Under the pieces are notes generated by a model, which was not told where the DNA came from, did not search any database, and saw only the letters and a list, made by a program, of their open reading frames with translations. Below are positions 1 through 5,479 of a stretch of 5,502 nt of DNA, piece by piece. Position 1 is the first letter of the stretch, and each line of letters starts with the position of its first letter. Both the position numbers and the translations under genes were made by a program. The DNA comes from CAYMJK01 sp043101635 (GTDB taxonomy: Bacteria > Planctomycetota > Phycisphaerae > Phycisphaerales > UBA1924), in contig JBICIE010000123.1 of assembly GCA_043101635.1 (NCBI GenBank), positions 1-5,502 of the forward strand, given 5' to 3'.

Positions 1-1
1 C

Positions 2-769
2 GACGAGATCTACAACCTCGCCTGCCCGGCCGCTCCCGGCCACTACCAGTACAACCCGATCAAGACGATGAAGACCTCGGTGCTGGGGGCGATCAACATG
101 CTCGGCATGGCCAAGCGCTGCCGGGCCAAGATCCTGCACGCCTCCACCAGCGAGATCTACGGCGACCCCGAGGTCCACCCCCAGCCTGAGAGCTACAAGG
201 GCGCGGTGAACACCATCGGCCCGCGGGCCTGCTACGACGAGGGCAAGCGCGCTGCCGAGACGCTCTGTTTCGACTATTACCGCAGCAACGGCGTCAACAT
301 CCGGCTGATCCGGATCTTCAATACGTACGGGCCGCGGATGCACCCCTTTGACGGGCGGGTGGTCTCGAACTTCATCCGCCAGGCCTTGCGGGCCGAGCCG
401 ATCACGATCTTCGGGGATGGCTCACAGACGCGGTCGTTCTGCTACGTCGATGACCTGATCGATGGCATCATTGCGATGATGAACGGGTCGGACGATTTCG
501 TCGGGCCCGTAAACCTCGGCAACCCCGGCGAGTTCACGATCAAGCGGCTGGCCGAGTTGACGTTGGAGATGACCGGCTCGAAGTCGACCATCGAGTACCG
601 CCCGGCGCCGGAGGATGATCCCAAACAGCGCCAGCCGGACATCAGCCTGGCGGGCGCGAAGCTGGGCTGGGCGCCGAAGATCCCGCTGGAGCAGGGGCTT
701 GAGCGGACGATCGCCTACTTCCGCTCGATCGACATCGACTCGTTCCGGGCCCCGACGCCGAACTACTGA
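2..769 (+). CDS. UDP-glucuronate decarboxylase (UDP-xylose synthase), 5'-truncated by window edge
   Basis: Extended SDR enzyme that converts UDP-glucuronate to UDP-xylose with tightly bound NAD+; it supplies xylose for cytoplasmic sugar-nucleotide pools feeding polysaccharide or glycan synthesis. The reading frame is open from base 2, and 255 residues are visible. Family members run near 310-320 residues, so about 65 N-terminal residues, including the GxxGxxG NAD loop, lie off the left edge; the ATG at 68 is internal. Fragment numbering: family signature YNLACPA near 4-10, TSEIYGDP at 49-56 (the Ser-Glu pair used in decarboxylation), YxxxK catalytic pair Y78/K82, and IRIFNTYGPRMHP in the middle. 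The Arg in the QRQPDI stretch (about 210) matches the position of the decarboxylase-specific Arg of human UXS1 (Arg277) and ArnA (Arg619). These features separate it from plain epimerases and 4,6-dehydratases. The kinase gene follows after 42 bp on the same strand, so co-transcription is possible but unproven. Confidence 0.95.
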   Translation, partial: DEIYNLACPAAPGHYQYNPIKTMKTSVLGAINMLGMAKRCRAKILHASTSEIYGDPEVHPQPESYKGAVNTIGPRACYDEGKRAAETLCFDYYRSNGVNIRLIRIFNTYGPRMHPFDGRVVSNFIRQALRAEPITIFGDGSQTRSFCYVDDLIDGIIAMMNGSDDFVGPVNLGNPGEFTIKRLAELTLEMTGSKSTIEYRPAPEDDPKQRQPDISLAGAKLGWAPKIPLEQGLERTIAYFRSIDIDSFRAPTPNY

Positions 770-811
770 GCCCGCCCTCGCCGGCCAGCGAGCGTCCGGC
801 AACAATGCCGC

Positions 812-2737
812 ATGCAGGTCGGCATCCGCACCAAGGAGGTGGGTCTGCTCACGATGGTGGGCCTGCTGCCCCTTCTGGCCGCCCTTGCAGTGATCGTGTT
901 CATCGAGACCGACCGGCGGACGCAGTCCTTCGGCCTGTCGATCCTGTCGGTTGCGGTGGCGGAGGCCCGGGCCCTGGAGAGCGGGATCGCCGGCGACATC
1001 GAGAAGCTGGAATTGGCGCTGCACGACCAGGAGGTGACCGGCGCCCTCGCCGCGCTGGATGAGCGGCTCGACGCCGAGGCGCTGGCCCAGCTCGACGCCC
1101 GCTGGCCTCACCTGGGCGCCGATGATGAGGCGCTGCGCGCGGTGCTCGAACATCCGATCGCCGCGGCGCTGCGCCTGATCATGGAGTATGACACGCGCGT
1201 CGCCGAGGCGCTGGTCACTGACCGCCACGGCCAGCTCGTCGCCGCCACCGGGCACACCAGCGACTTCTACCAGGCCGATGAGCAGTGGTGGCAGGACACC
1301 TACGCCGAAGGCGCCGGGCGCGTGCACATCCTCGGGGTCGACTACGACGAGAGCGCCGCCTTGTGGAGCGTGGACATCTGCATCCCGATCGGCGCGGCGG
1401 GCCGGATCGTCGGTGTGGGCAAGTTCGTCGTGGACGCCTCGCAGCTCATCGGCGCCCCAACGCGCATGGTGGGGGAGATCAGCGCACCGGTGGCCGTCTT
1501 CGCCGCCGATGGCTCGATCCTCTTCGGGTCCGAGGCGGCGCCCATCCGGCGCCCGGCTTCCGAGTGGGCCGGTCCGGATCGTGATGTCGCCGGCTGGCGC
1601 CGGGCCGGCGACGGACAGATCCAGGCCTTCGCGCCCATCCGCATCAGCGAGCGCGTCGGCCCCTACGAGGTGGAGGCGCCCGGGTGGACGCTGGCGCTGT
1701 CGGCGCCGGCGTCGCTGGTGCGGGCCCCGATCCTGCGACTCGGCGGGGCGATCCTGGGGGCGGGCATGATCGTCATCGCCGGGATCTTCATCGCCGGCGT
1801 CGCGATCGTGGAGCGCGAGGTGGTGGGGCGCATCCGGCGGATCGGCGCCGCGGCCCGCCGGGTGGCCCACGGCGATCTGTCGCACCGGGCCGCGCCGGCC
1901 CGGCCGCTGGTGCGCTGGCTCGGCCACGATGAACTCGATGAGCTGATCCGCGACTTCAACGACATGGTGTCGCGCCTGGAGCGCTCCTACCGCGAGCTGG
2001 CCCAGGCCGATGAACTCAAGAACAACTTCATCCGCGTCGCCGGGCACGAGCTGCGCACGCCGGTGAGCTACATCATCGGCGTCGGCGCTCTGCTCAAGAA
2101 CAGCGATGACCCCGCCCGGCTGTCGGAGGCCCTGCAGAACGCCGCGGCCAAGGGCCGGCGCCTGGAGGAGATCATCCGGGCCATGTTCAAGCTGATGCCG
2201 GAGGATGGCGCGATCGTGCCGCTGCGCCGCACCGAAGTCGACCTGCGCAGGATCTGCGAAACGGTGCTCGGGCAGGCCCGCGCCGCCCTGGAGGCCAGGG
2301 ACCTGCGCATCAGCGTCGAGGCTGATCCGGATCTGCCGATCGTGCACGCCGATGCGCCCAAGGTGCGCGACATCATCGAGAACCTGATCATGAACGCCAT
2401 CCGGTTTACCCCCGATGGTGGCGCAATCACGGTGCGCTTGGCGCGGGCCGGCCACGATGAGGCGCTCATCGCCGTCGAGAACGAGGGCGCCCAGATCCCG
2501 GCCGAAGATGTCGAGCACCTCTTCGAGCCGTTCTTCTGCGCCACGGACGTCATGACCCATTCCACCGGCGTCGGTTACCAGCAGCGGGGGGTGGGCCTGG
2601 GCCTGGCGATCGTGCGCCACTTTGCCCGCCTGCACGGCGGCGAGGCGACGGTCCGTCAGGGGCCGCGCGGCCCGGTCTTCGAGATCCGCCTGCCCATCCG
2701 GGCCCCCCATCCGGCCGGCGATTCAGTTGACGTCTGA
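812..2737 (+). CDS. Sensor histidine kinase, dCache-HAMP-HisKA-HATPase
   Basis: Membrane-bound sensor kinase of 641 residues that should autophosphorylate on His and pass the phosphate to a response regulator. Order: basic N-terminus, TM1 about 10-31, extracytoplasmic double-cache ligand-binding region about 35-305 with the cache-typical VTDRHG (135-140) and DFYQADEQWW (151-160) stretches, TM2 about 311-333, HAMP about 334-390, and HisKA with H-box HELRTP (phospho-acceptor H412). The HATPase has N-box N524/N528, G1 box VENEGAQIP (N557, G559) and G2 box G593-x-G595-x-G597. The G1 box carries Asn where most kinases have Asp, a variant known from CusS-like kinases; the ATP lid is long and ends YQQRG. 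The start is not certain. ATG 812 keeps Arg/Lys ahead of TM1 but lacks an upstream Shine-Dalgarno; AAGGAGGT at 833-840 precedes an in-frame ATG at 854, which would leave TM1 with almost no cytoplasmic leader. The sensed ligand is unknown. The 3' end overlaps the regulator gene on the opposite strand. Confidence 0.95.
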   Translation: MQVGIRTKEVGLLTMVGLLPLLAALAVIVFIETDRRTQSFGLSILSVAVAEARALESGIAGDIEKLELALHDQEVTGALAALDERLDAEALAQLDARWPHLGADDEALRAVLEHPIAAALRLIMEYDTRVAEALVTDRHGQLVAATGHTSDFYQADEQWWQDTYAEGAGRVHILGVDYDESAALWSVDICIPIGAAGRIVGVGKFVVDASQLIGAPTRMVGEISAPVAVFAADGSILFGSEAAPIRRPASEWAGPDRDVAGWRRAGDGQIQAFAPIRISERVGPYEVEAPGWTLALSAPASLVRAPILRLGGAILGAGMIVIAGIFIAGVAIVEREVVGRIRRIGAAARRVAHGDLSHRAAPARPLVRWLGHDELDELIRDFNDMVSRLERSYRELAQADELKNNFIRVAGHELRTPVSYIIGVGALLKNSDDPARLSEALQNAAAKGRRLEEIIRAMFKLMPEDGAIVPLRRTEVDLRRICETVLGQARAALEARDLRISVEADPDLPIVHADAPKVRDIIENLIMNAIRFTPDGGAITVRLARAGHDEALIAVENEGAQIPAEDVEHLFEPFFCATDVMTHSTGVGYQQRGVGLGLAIVRHFARLHGGEATVRQGPRGPVFEIRLPIRAPHPAGDSVDV

Positions 2738-3145
2738 AGCGCGCCGGCGATCGGCGATCAGCTCGCGCAGCGTCTCGATGACCTCATCCGGGTCGAACGG
2801 CTTGGTGAAGTAGGCGCTGGCGCCGGCATCCAGCCCGCGCTGGCGGCAGTCGTCCGAGTCCAGCGCCGTGAGGATCACGATCGGGGCGTCCGAGGTCGCC
2901 CGCAGCCGGCGGCAGGTCTCGAACCCGTCCATCTCCGGCAGCATGAGATCCAGCAGCACGCCATCCAGGCCGTTCTGCTGGGCCAGCCGGACGGCTTCGG
3001 CGCCCGTGAGGGCGCCGATGGCCTCCAGCCCCCTCGCTTCGAGGAGTTGGCGCTCCAGTTCGTTCATTTCCGGGTCATCTTCGACCACCAGCACGACGGT
3101 GCGGGTGGCCGCCTGGGTGTCCGGTTCTGGCTCGGCCCTGCACAT
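2723..3145 (-). CDS. Stand-alone receiver-domain response regulator (CheY-like)
   Basis: Single-domain receiver protein of 140 residues, expected to accept phosphate from a histidine kinase. Visible are the acidic pocket E22-D23-D24 after beta-1 (VVLVVEDD), the phospho-acceptor D66 in LLDLMLPEMDG, the switch Thr T93 (IVILTA), and the conserved K115 in FTKPFD. There is no DNA-binding or enzymatic output domain; the protein ends about 20 residues after the KPF motif. The output therefore probably runs through protein-protein contacts or a phosphorelay, as in CheY/Spo0F-like proteins. ATG at 3145 was chosen: the longer in-frame start at 3244 would run across the divergent gap and into the 160-aa gene. 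An N-terminal extension of about 15 residues before beta-1 is plausibly flexible. No clear Shine-Dalgarno precedes 3145. It converges with the histidine kinase, sharing 15 bp, and that kinase is its likely partner by position only. Confidence 0.95.
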   Translation of the reverse strand: MCRAEPEPDTQAATRTVVLVVEDDPEMNELERQLLEARGLEAIGALTGAEAVRLAQQNGLDGVLLDLMLPEMDGFETCRRLRATSDAPIVILTALDSDDCRQRGLDAGASAYFTKPFDPDEVIETLRELIADRRRASDVN

Positions 3146-3153
3146 AGCTCTGG

Positions 3154-3159
3154 TAGGAT
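3154..3159 (+). promoter_or_regulatory. Weak -10-like hexamer in the divergent gap
   Basis: TAGGAT lies 32 bp before the ATG at 3192 and resembles a sigma-70 -10 element, but no convincing -35 element is found about 17 bp upstream. The opposite strand reads TATCCT at 3160-3155, about 9 bp from the regulator ATG, which would imply a leaderless or very short-leader transcript if used. Both readings are tentative. The short AT-rich patch is nevertheless the only promoter-like sequence between the two divergent genes. Confidence 0.25.
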
Positions 3160-3165
3160 AGCCGC

Positions 3166-3179
3166 GGGCTCGCGAGCCC
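3166..3179. promoter_or_regulatory. Perfect 14-bp palindrome in the divergent intergenic gap
   Basis: GGGCTCGCGAGCCC reads identically on both strands. It sits in the 46-bp gap between the divergent starts at 3145 (minus) and 3192 (plus). In the plus direction it lies just before the ribosome binding site; in the minus direction it lies 20 bp upstream of the regulator start. It could be an operator for a dimeric regulator or, in RNA, a small 5'-leader hairpin. No matching regulator is encoded here, because the receiver protein lacks a DNA-binding domain. Function is inferred from symmetry and position only. Confidence 0.4.
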
Positions 3180-3180
3180 C

Positions 3181-3187
3181 AGAGGAG
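3181..3187 (+). promoter_or_regulatory. Ribosome binding site for the 160-aa gene
   Basis: AGAGGAG ends 4 bp before the ATG at 3192. It is the clearest Shine-Dalgarno in the window that precedes a gene start, and it supports 3192 as the true start. Confidence 0.7.
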
Positions 3188-3191
3188 TCCA

Positions 3192-3674
3192 ATGGGCGCA
3201 GGTTCCTTGCCATCAGCGGATGTGGTGCAGCGGGCCATCGCCATTTATCTGGATGCGGCCTACCCGAGTCCGGCGCCGGCCGAGGTGACTGCGCGGCTTC
3301 CCGAGGCCCCGATCGATGTCGCGCGGTGGCTGGGGGGCGACGCCGTCGAGCGCGAGCCGCCGGGGGCCGGGCTTGCCGAGGCCCGCTCGTTTGCGGTTCG
3401 TCTCGGCAACAGCGTCTATCCGCACATGAAGCTGCGCATGGCCCGGCCACCGCGCCACGACGGTCTGGTCTTCAGCGTGGACGCCCACGACCAGTTCCTG
3501 GCCGCCCGGGCCGAGGCGGAGGCGGGGCCGCTGGAGCAGATGAAGCGACACAACGCCGAGATCGCCCGCGTCATCCATGAGCATTGGGAGCGAGCCGGCG
3601 TGCCGACCGAGCGGAGCTACCTGCGAGCCAAGGTTGCCCAGGCCCGGCGGGAGGCGCCCGGCAACGGCCGCTGA
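3192..3674 (+). CDS. Unrecognised 160-aa protein with an LGNSVYPHMKL core
   Basis: Small soluble protein of unknown function; no family name is recognised. The start is supported by AGAGGAG at 3181-3187. There is no signal peptide and no membrane helix. The N-terminal part (about 8-56) looks helical and acidic. The centre has a distinctive block, roughly residues 66-100: SFAVRLGNSVYPHMKLRM, then a Pro/Arg turn, then GLVFSVDAHDQF. It reads as paired beta strands with conserved-looking H78, D97, H99 and D100. The C-terminal part (about 112-152) is charged and helical, with another His cluster (H120, H129, H131) and a basic ERSYLRAKVAQARRE tail. The His/Asp pairs could bind metal or nucleic acid, but that is speculation. 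It is probably the first gene of a unit with the SDR (30 bp downstream) and ThpR. Coding status is well supported by start context and third-position bias. Confidence 0.85.
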   Translation: MGAGSLPSADVVQRAIAIYLDAAYPSPAPAEVTARLPEAPIDVARWLGGDAVEREPPGAGLAEARSFAVRLGNSVYPHMKLRMARPPRHDGLVFSVDAHDQFLAARAEAEAGPLEQMKRHNAEIARVIHEHWERAGVPTERSYLRAKVAQARREAPGNGR

Positions 3675-3704
3675 CGGCCCGCCCGGGCGCTACTACCGTC
3701 CGCC

Positions 3705-4622
3705 ATGCGCGTTGCACTCACAGGGGCTTCGGGGTTCATCGGATCGGTCGCGGCACGCTTCCTGGCCGAGGCGGGCCACCAGGTCACGGCGCTGGTGCGC
3801 CAGACCAGCCGGCGCGAGCACATCGAGGGCGTCGTCGATCGCTTCGTCGTCGGCGAGCAGGATGATCACGCGGCGTGGGAGAGCCTGCTGGATGGCGCGG
3901 GCTGCGTGATTCACAACAGCATCAGTTGGCCGGCGGGCGACGCCTGGAACTTCGGCGCCCATCTGCGCTCGAACCTGTGCGGCTCGCTGGAACTGCTCAA
4001 GGCGTCGGCGCCGCGGCAGTTCATCTACATCAGCTCCATCGCGACCCAGCACGACATCATGCCGCGCCGCGAGGACGCCGACGGCGTCAACATCGTCGAT
4101 GAGGATCATCCGCTGCGCCCGAGCACCGATTACGGCGCGCTGAAGGCGGCGGTGGAGGCCCACCTGTGGGCCGAGCATTACAGTGAGGGGCGCAACACCA
4201 CGGCCGTGCGACCCTGCGGCGTGTACGGGATCGACCCGAATCTGTCCCGCTCCCACGGATTCAAACTGCTGCAGAAGCTCGCGGCCGGCCAGCGGATCGA
4301 TCGGCCCGGCGGGGGGAAGTTCGTCCACGTGGACGATGTCGGCGCGGCGATCGTGGCGCTGGTCGGCAACGAGGCCGTGGCGGGGCAGCCGTTCAATCTC
4401 GTCGACTGCTACGCCCGCTGGGCGGACTGGGCCCGCATCGGCGCCGAGGTCCTCGGGATCAAGGCGGAGATCGACGAGTCCAGCCCCTCGCTGCCGAAGA
4501 ACATGTTCTCCAAGGATGCGGCCCGGTCGCTGGGCGTCGGGCTCGATCGGGGCCACGAGGGAATCCGGGCCTATCTGGTTGAACTTGCCGCGGCGATGCG
4601 GGCGGCGGGGGCTCTGGGCTGA
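3705..4622 (+). CDS. NAD-dependent epimerase/dehydratase family protein (extended SDR)
   Basis: Rossmann-fold extended SDR of 305 residues, a usual length for the family, expected to use NAD(P) on a nucleotide-sugar or similar carbonyl/hydroxyl substrate in the cytoplasm. The N-terminal cofactor loop TGASGFIG is at 6-13 (GxxGxxG). A Ser pair at S110-S111 (YISSIAT) and the YxxxK pair Y143/K147 complete the catalytic set. After these come the family-typical RPCGVYG turn and KFVHVDDVGAAI, which usually line the substrate pocket. The specific substrate cannot be read from sequence; it lacks the decarboxylase signatures of the UDP-glucuronate enzyme at the left end of the window, so it is not a second copy. 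ATG 3705 begins exactly at the Rossmann strand, although no Shine-Dalgarno is evident before it. Its stop TGA abuts the GTG of the next gene, indicating translational coupling. Confidence 0.9.
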   Translation: MRVALTGASGFIGSVAARFLAEAGHQVTALVRQTSRREHIEGVVDRFVVGEQDDHAAWESLLDGAGCVIHNSISWPAGDAWNFGAHLRSNLCGSLELLKASAPRQFIYISSIATQHDIMPRREDADGVNIVDEDHPLRPSTDYGALKAAVEAHLWAEHYSEGRNTTAVRPCGVYGIDPNLSRSHGFKLLQKLAAGQRIDRPGGGKFVHVDDVGAAIVALVGNEAVAGQPFNLVDCYARWADWARIGAEVLGIKAEIDESSPSLPKNMFSKDAARSLGVGLDRGHEGIRAYLVELAAAMRAAGALG

Positions 4623-5168
4623 GTGGCCCGGCCGCAGGCCAACCTGCGCCTGTTCGCAGCGATCTATCCGCCGATCGAGGTGGCCCGCGCCGCGCTGCGC
4701 GCGATCCGCGGGCTCGACCTGCCGGACCACCGCGCGACGCCGGCGGAGCAGGTACACCTGACAGCGCAGTTCATCGGCGACACGCCGGTGAAGGACCTCG
4801 ATGGTGTGCTGGAGAGCGTGCGCCGGTCGGCGTCCGGTGTCGGCGCGTTTGCGCTTAAGCCGCTGCGCTACATCACGCTGCCGCGGGGGAAGCGGCCGCG
4901 CCTGATCGCGCTGGAGACGGACGCTCCGGCGCAGATCATGGAACTGCACCGGCGCCTGGCCCACCGGCTGGCGACCAGTCCGCGCGCCGACGGCGCGGAC
5001 CGCTTCCTGCCGCACCTGACGCTGGCGCGCTTCCGCCCGGGCCCGGCCCGGCCGCTCGAGGCCGAGGCGGACCTGCCGGCGTTCGAGGTCGACGCCATCG
5101 TGGTGATGCGCAGCGTGCTGCGCCCCGAGGGGGCCGAGCACAAGGAGGTCGAGCGCATCGCGCTGTGA
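4623..5168 (+). CDS. thpR: RNA 2',3'-cyclic phosphodiesterase (2H superfamily, LigT/ThpR)
   Basis: Soluble 2H-phosphoesterase of 181 residues, the normal family length. Family members open RNA 2',3'-cyclic phosphates to 2'-phosphates and can ligate tRNA halves in vitro; the cellular role in bacteria is poorly defined. The N-terminal strand LRLFAAIYPP is the classic family opening. Two HxTx catalytic motifs are intact: H45-L-T47 (VHLTAQFIG) and H131-L-T133 (PHLTLARF), about 86 residues apart. The C-terminus has the usual late strand with VVMRSVLRPEGAEH. The GTG start at 4623 follows the SDR stop with no spacing (TGAGTG), so translation is probably coupled to the upstream gene. No nearby in-frame ATG would preserve the first strand. 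The SDR neighbour gives no obvious pathway link. No RNA ligase or tRNA gene is seen nearby. Confidence 0.93.
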   Translation: MARPQANLRLFAAIYPPIEVARAALRAIRGLDLPDHRATPAEQVHLTAQFIGDTPVKDLDGVLESVRRSASGVGAFALKPLRYITLPRGKRPRLIALETDAPAQIMELHRRLAHRLATSPRADGADRFLPHLTLARFRPGPARPLEAEADLPAFEVDAIVVMRSVLRPEGAEHKEVERIAL

Positions 5169-5250
5169 CGCAAGCGATGCGCGCAGGGGAAGCGGCCGCG
5201 CGGGGCGCGGTCTTGCAAGGGCATGTTTGTCGGGTTGCGCGCGCATACGC

Positions 5251-5360
5251 AATCATGGGGCGCGGGGGAGGGCGCCGGCGCGGTGGCGGAGGTCGGTGGC
5301 GCGGGTGGTTTGTGCGGCGCGTGGGGTTGCGCCGTGGGTTGACGGCACGGAGGCTTGGGC
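5251..5360 (+). other. Strongly G-over-C skewed tract with clustered G-runs
   Basis: Hand count gives 61 G against 23 C in these 110 bases, unlike the balanced G and C of the neighbouring genes. Runs of four, five and three G fall at 5257-5260, 5264-5268 and 5270-5272, with a further GGG at 5303-5305 and many GG pairs. A G-quadruplex on the plus strand or its RNA is conceivable, but the fourth run is about 30 bases away, so a strict three-tier structure is not assured. Confidence 0.35.
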
Positions 5361-5363
5361 GAC

Positions 5364-5381
5364 CCCTTCAGGCCCTTCAGG
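5364..5381. repeat. Tandem 9-bp direct repeat (CCCTTCAGG x2)
   Basis: CCCTTCAGG occurs at 5364-5372 and is repeated immediately at 5373-5381, with no mismatch. It is short, so it may be simple slippage. It marks the boundary between the G-skewed tract and the structured 3' part. Confidence 0.6.
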
Positions 5382-5408
5382 ATCGCGAAGATCAAAGGTC
5401 TCGGCGTT

Positions 5409-5446
5409 CCGGGCCTGTCGCTCGCTTCGCTTCGCACCAGACCCGG
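5409..5446 (+). repeat. Imperfect inverted repeat / hairpin
   Basis: CCGGGCCTG (5409-5417) pairs with CAGACCCGG (5438-5446) in eight of nine positions; the single C-A mismatch is at 5414/5441. The 20-base loop carries the low-complexity CGCTT-type repeats. It lies just upstream of the terminator hairpin. The paired structures suggest a structured 3' RNA end or a repeat element. Confidence 0.45.
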
Positions 5447-5457
5447 CTATTTCCGAT

Positions 5458-5479
5458 GAGCCCTTCGGGCTCTTGTTTT
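5458..5479 (+). terminator. Intrinsic terminator candidate, plus strand
   Basis: GAGCCC-TTC-GGGCTC forms a perfect 6-bp stem with a 3-base loop at 5458-5472, followed by TTGTTTT at 5473-5479. This is the only T-run after a GC-rich stem that I found in the non-coding stretches. It lies about 290 bases after the ThpR stop, so it either ends that operon with a long 3' tail or ends an unrecognised small transcript from within the gap. The stem is short, so strength is uncertain. Confidence 0.55.

Noticed and set aside
777..792. A small hairpin (CTCGC / GCGAG, 6-base loop) after the UDP-xylose synthase stop, as a possible terminator.
   Set aside because: The stem is only 5 bp and is not followed by a T-run, so it is not a credible intrinsic terminator.
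422..2710. A 762-codon open frame on the minus strand, antisense to the histidine kinase.
   Set aside because: Its translation is Arg/Asp/Gly/Pro/His-rich with no domain signature, and the plus strand encodes an unmistakable kinase. Long antisense frames are expected from high-GC codon bias.
4886..5201. A 16-base exact repeat (GGGGAAGCGGCCGCGC) at 4886-4901 and 5186-5201, exactly 300 bases apart.
   Set aside because: One copy lies inside the ThpR coding sequence, the flanks diverge at once, and a GC-rich 16-mer match is weak evidence for an element.
3693..5252. A 519-codon open frame on the minus strand, antisense to the SDR and ThpR genes.
   Set aside because: Low-complexity Arg/Ala/His/Gln composition and no motif, while both opposite-strand genes carry intact catalytic motifs.
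5339..5367. TTGACG at 5339-5344 as a -35 element of a promoter for a small RNA.
   Set aside because: No -10-like hexamer lies about 17 bases downstream; the sequence there is CCCTTCAGG repeat.
4868..5437. A minus-strand frame covering the non-coding tail region, possibly a gene.
   Set aside because: The product is Pro/Ala/Arg/Ser low-complexity sequence explained by the skewed base composition, and half of it is antisense to ThpR.
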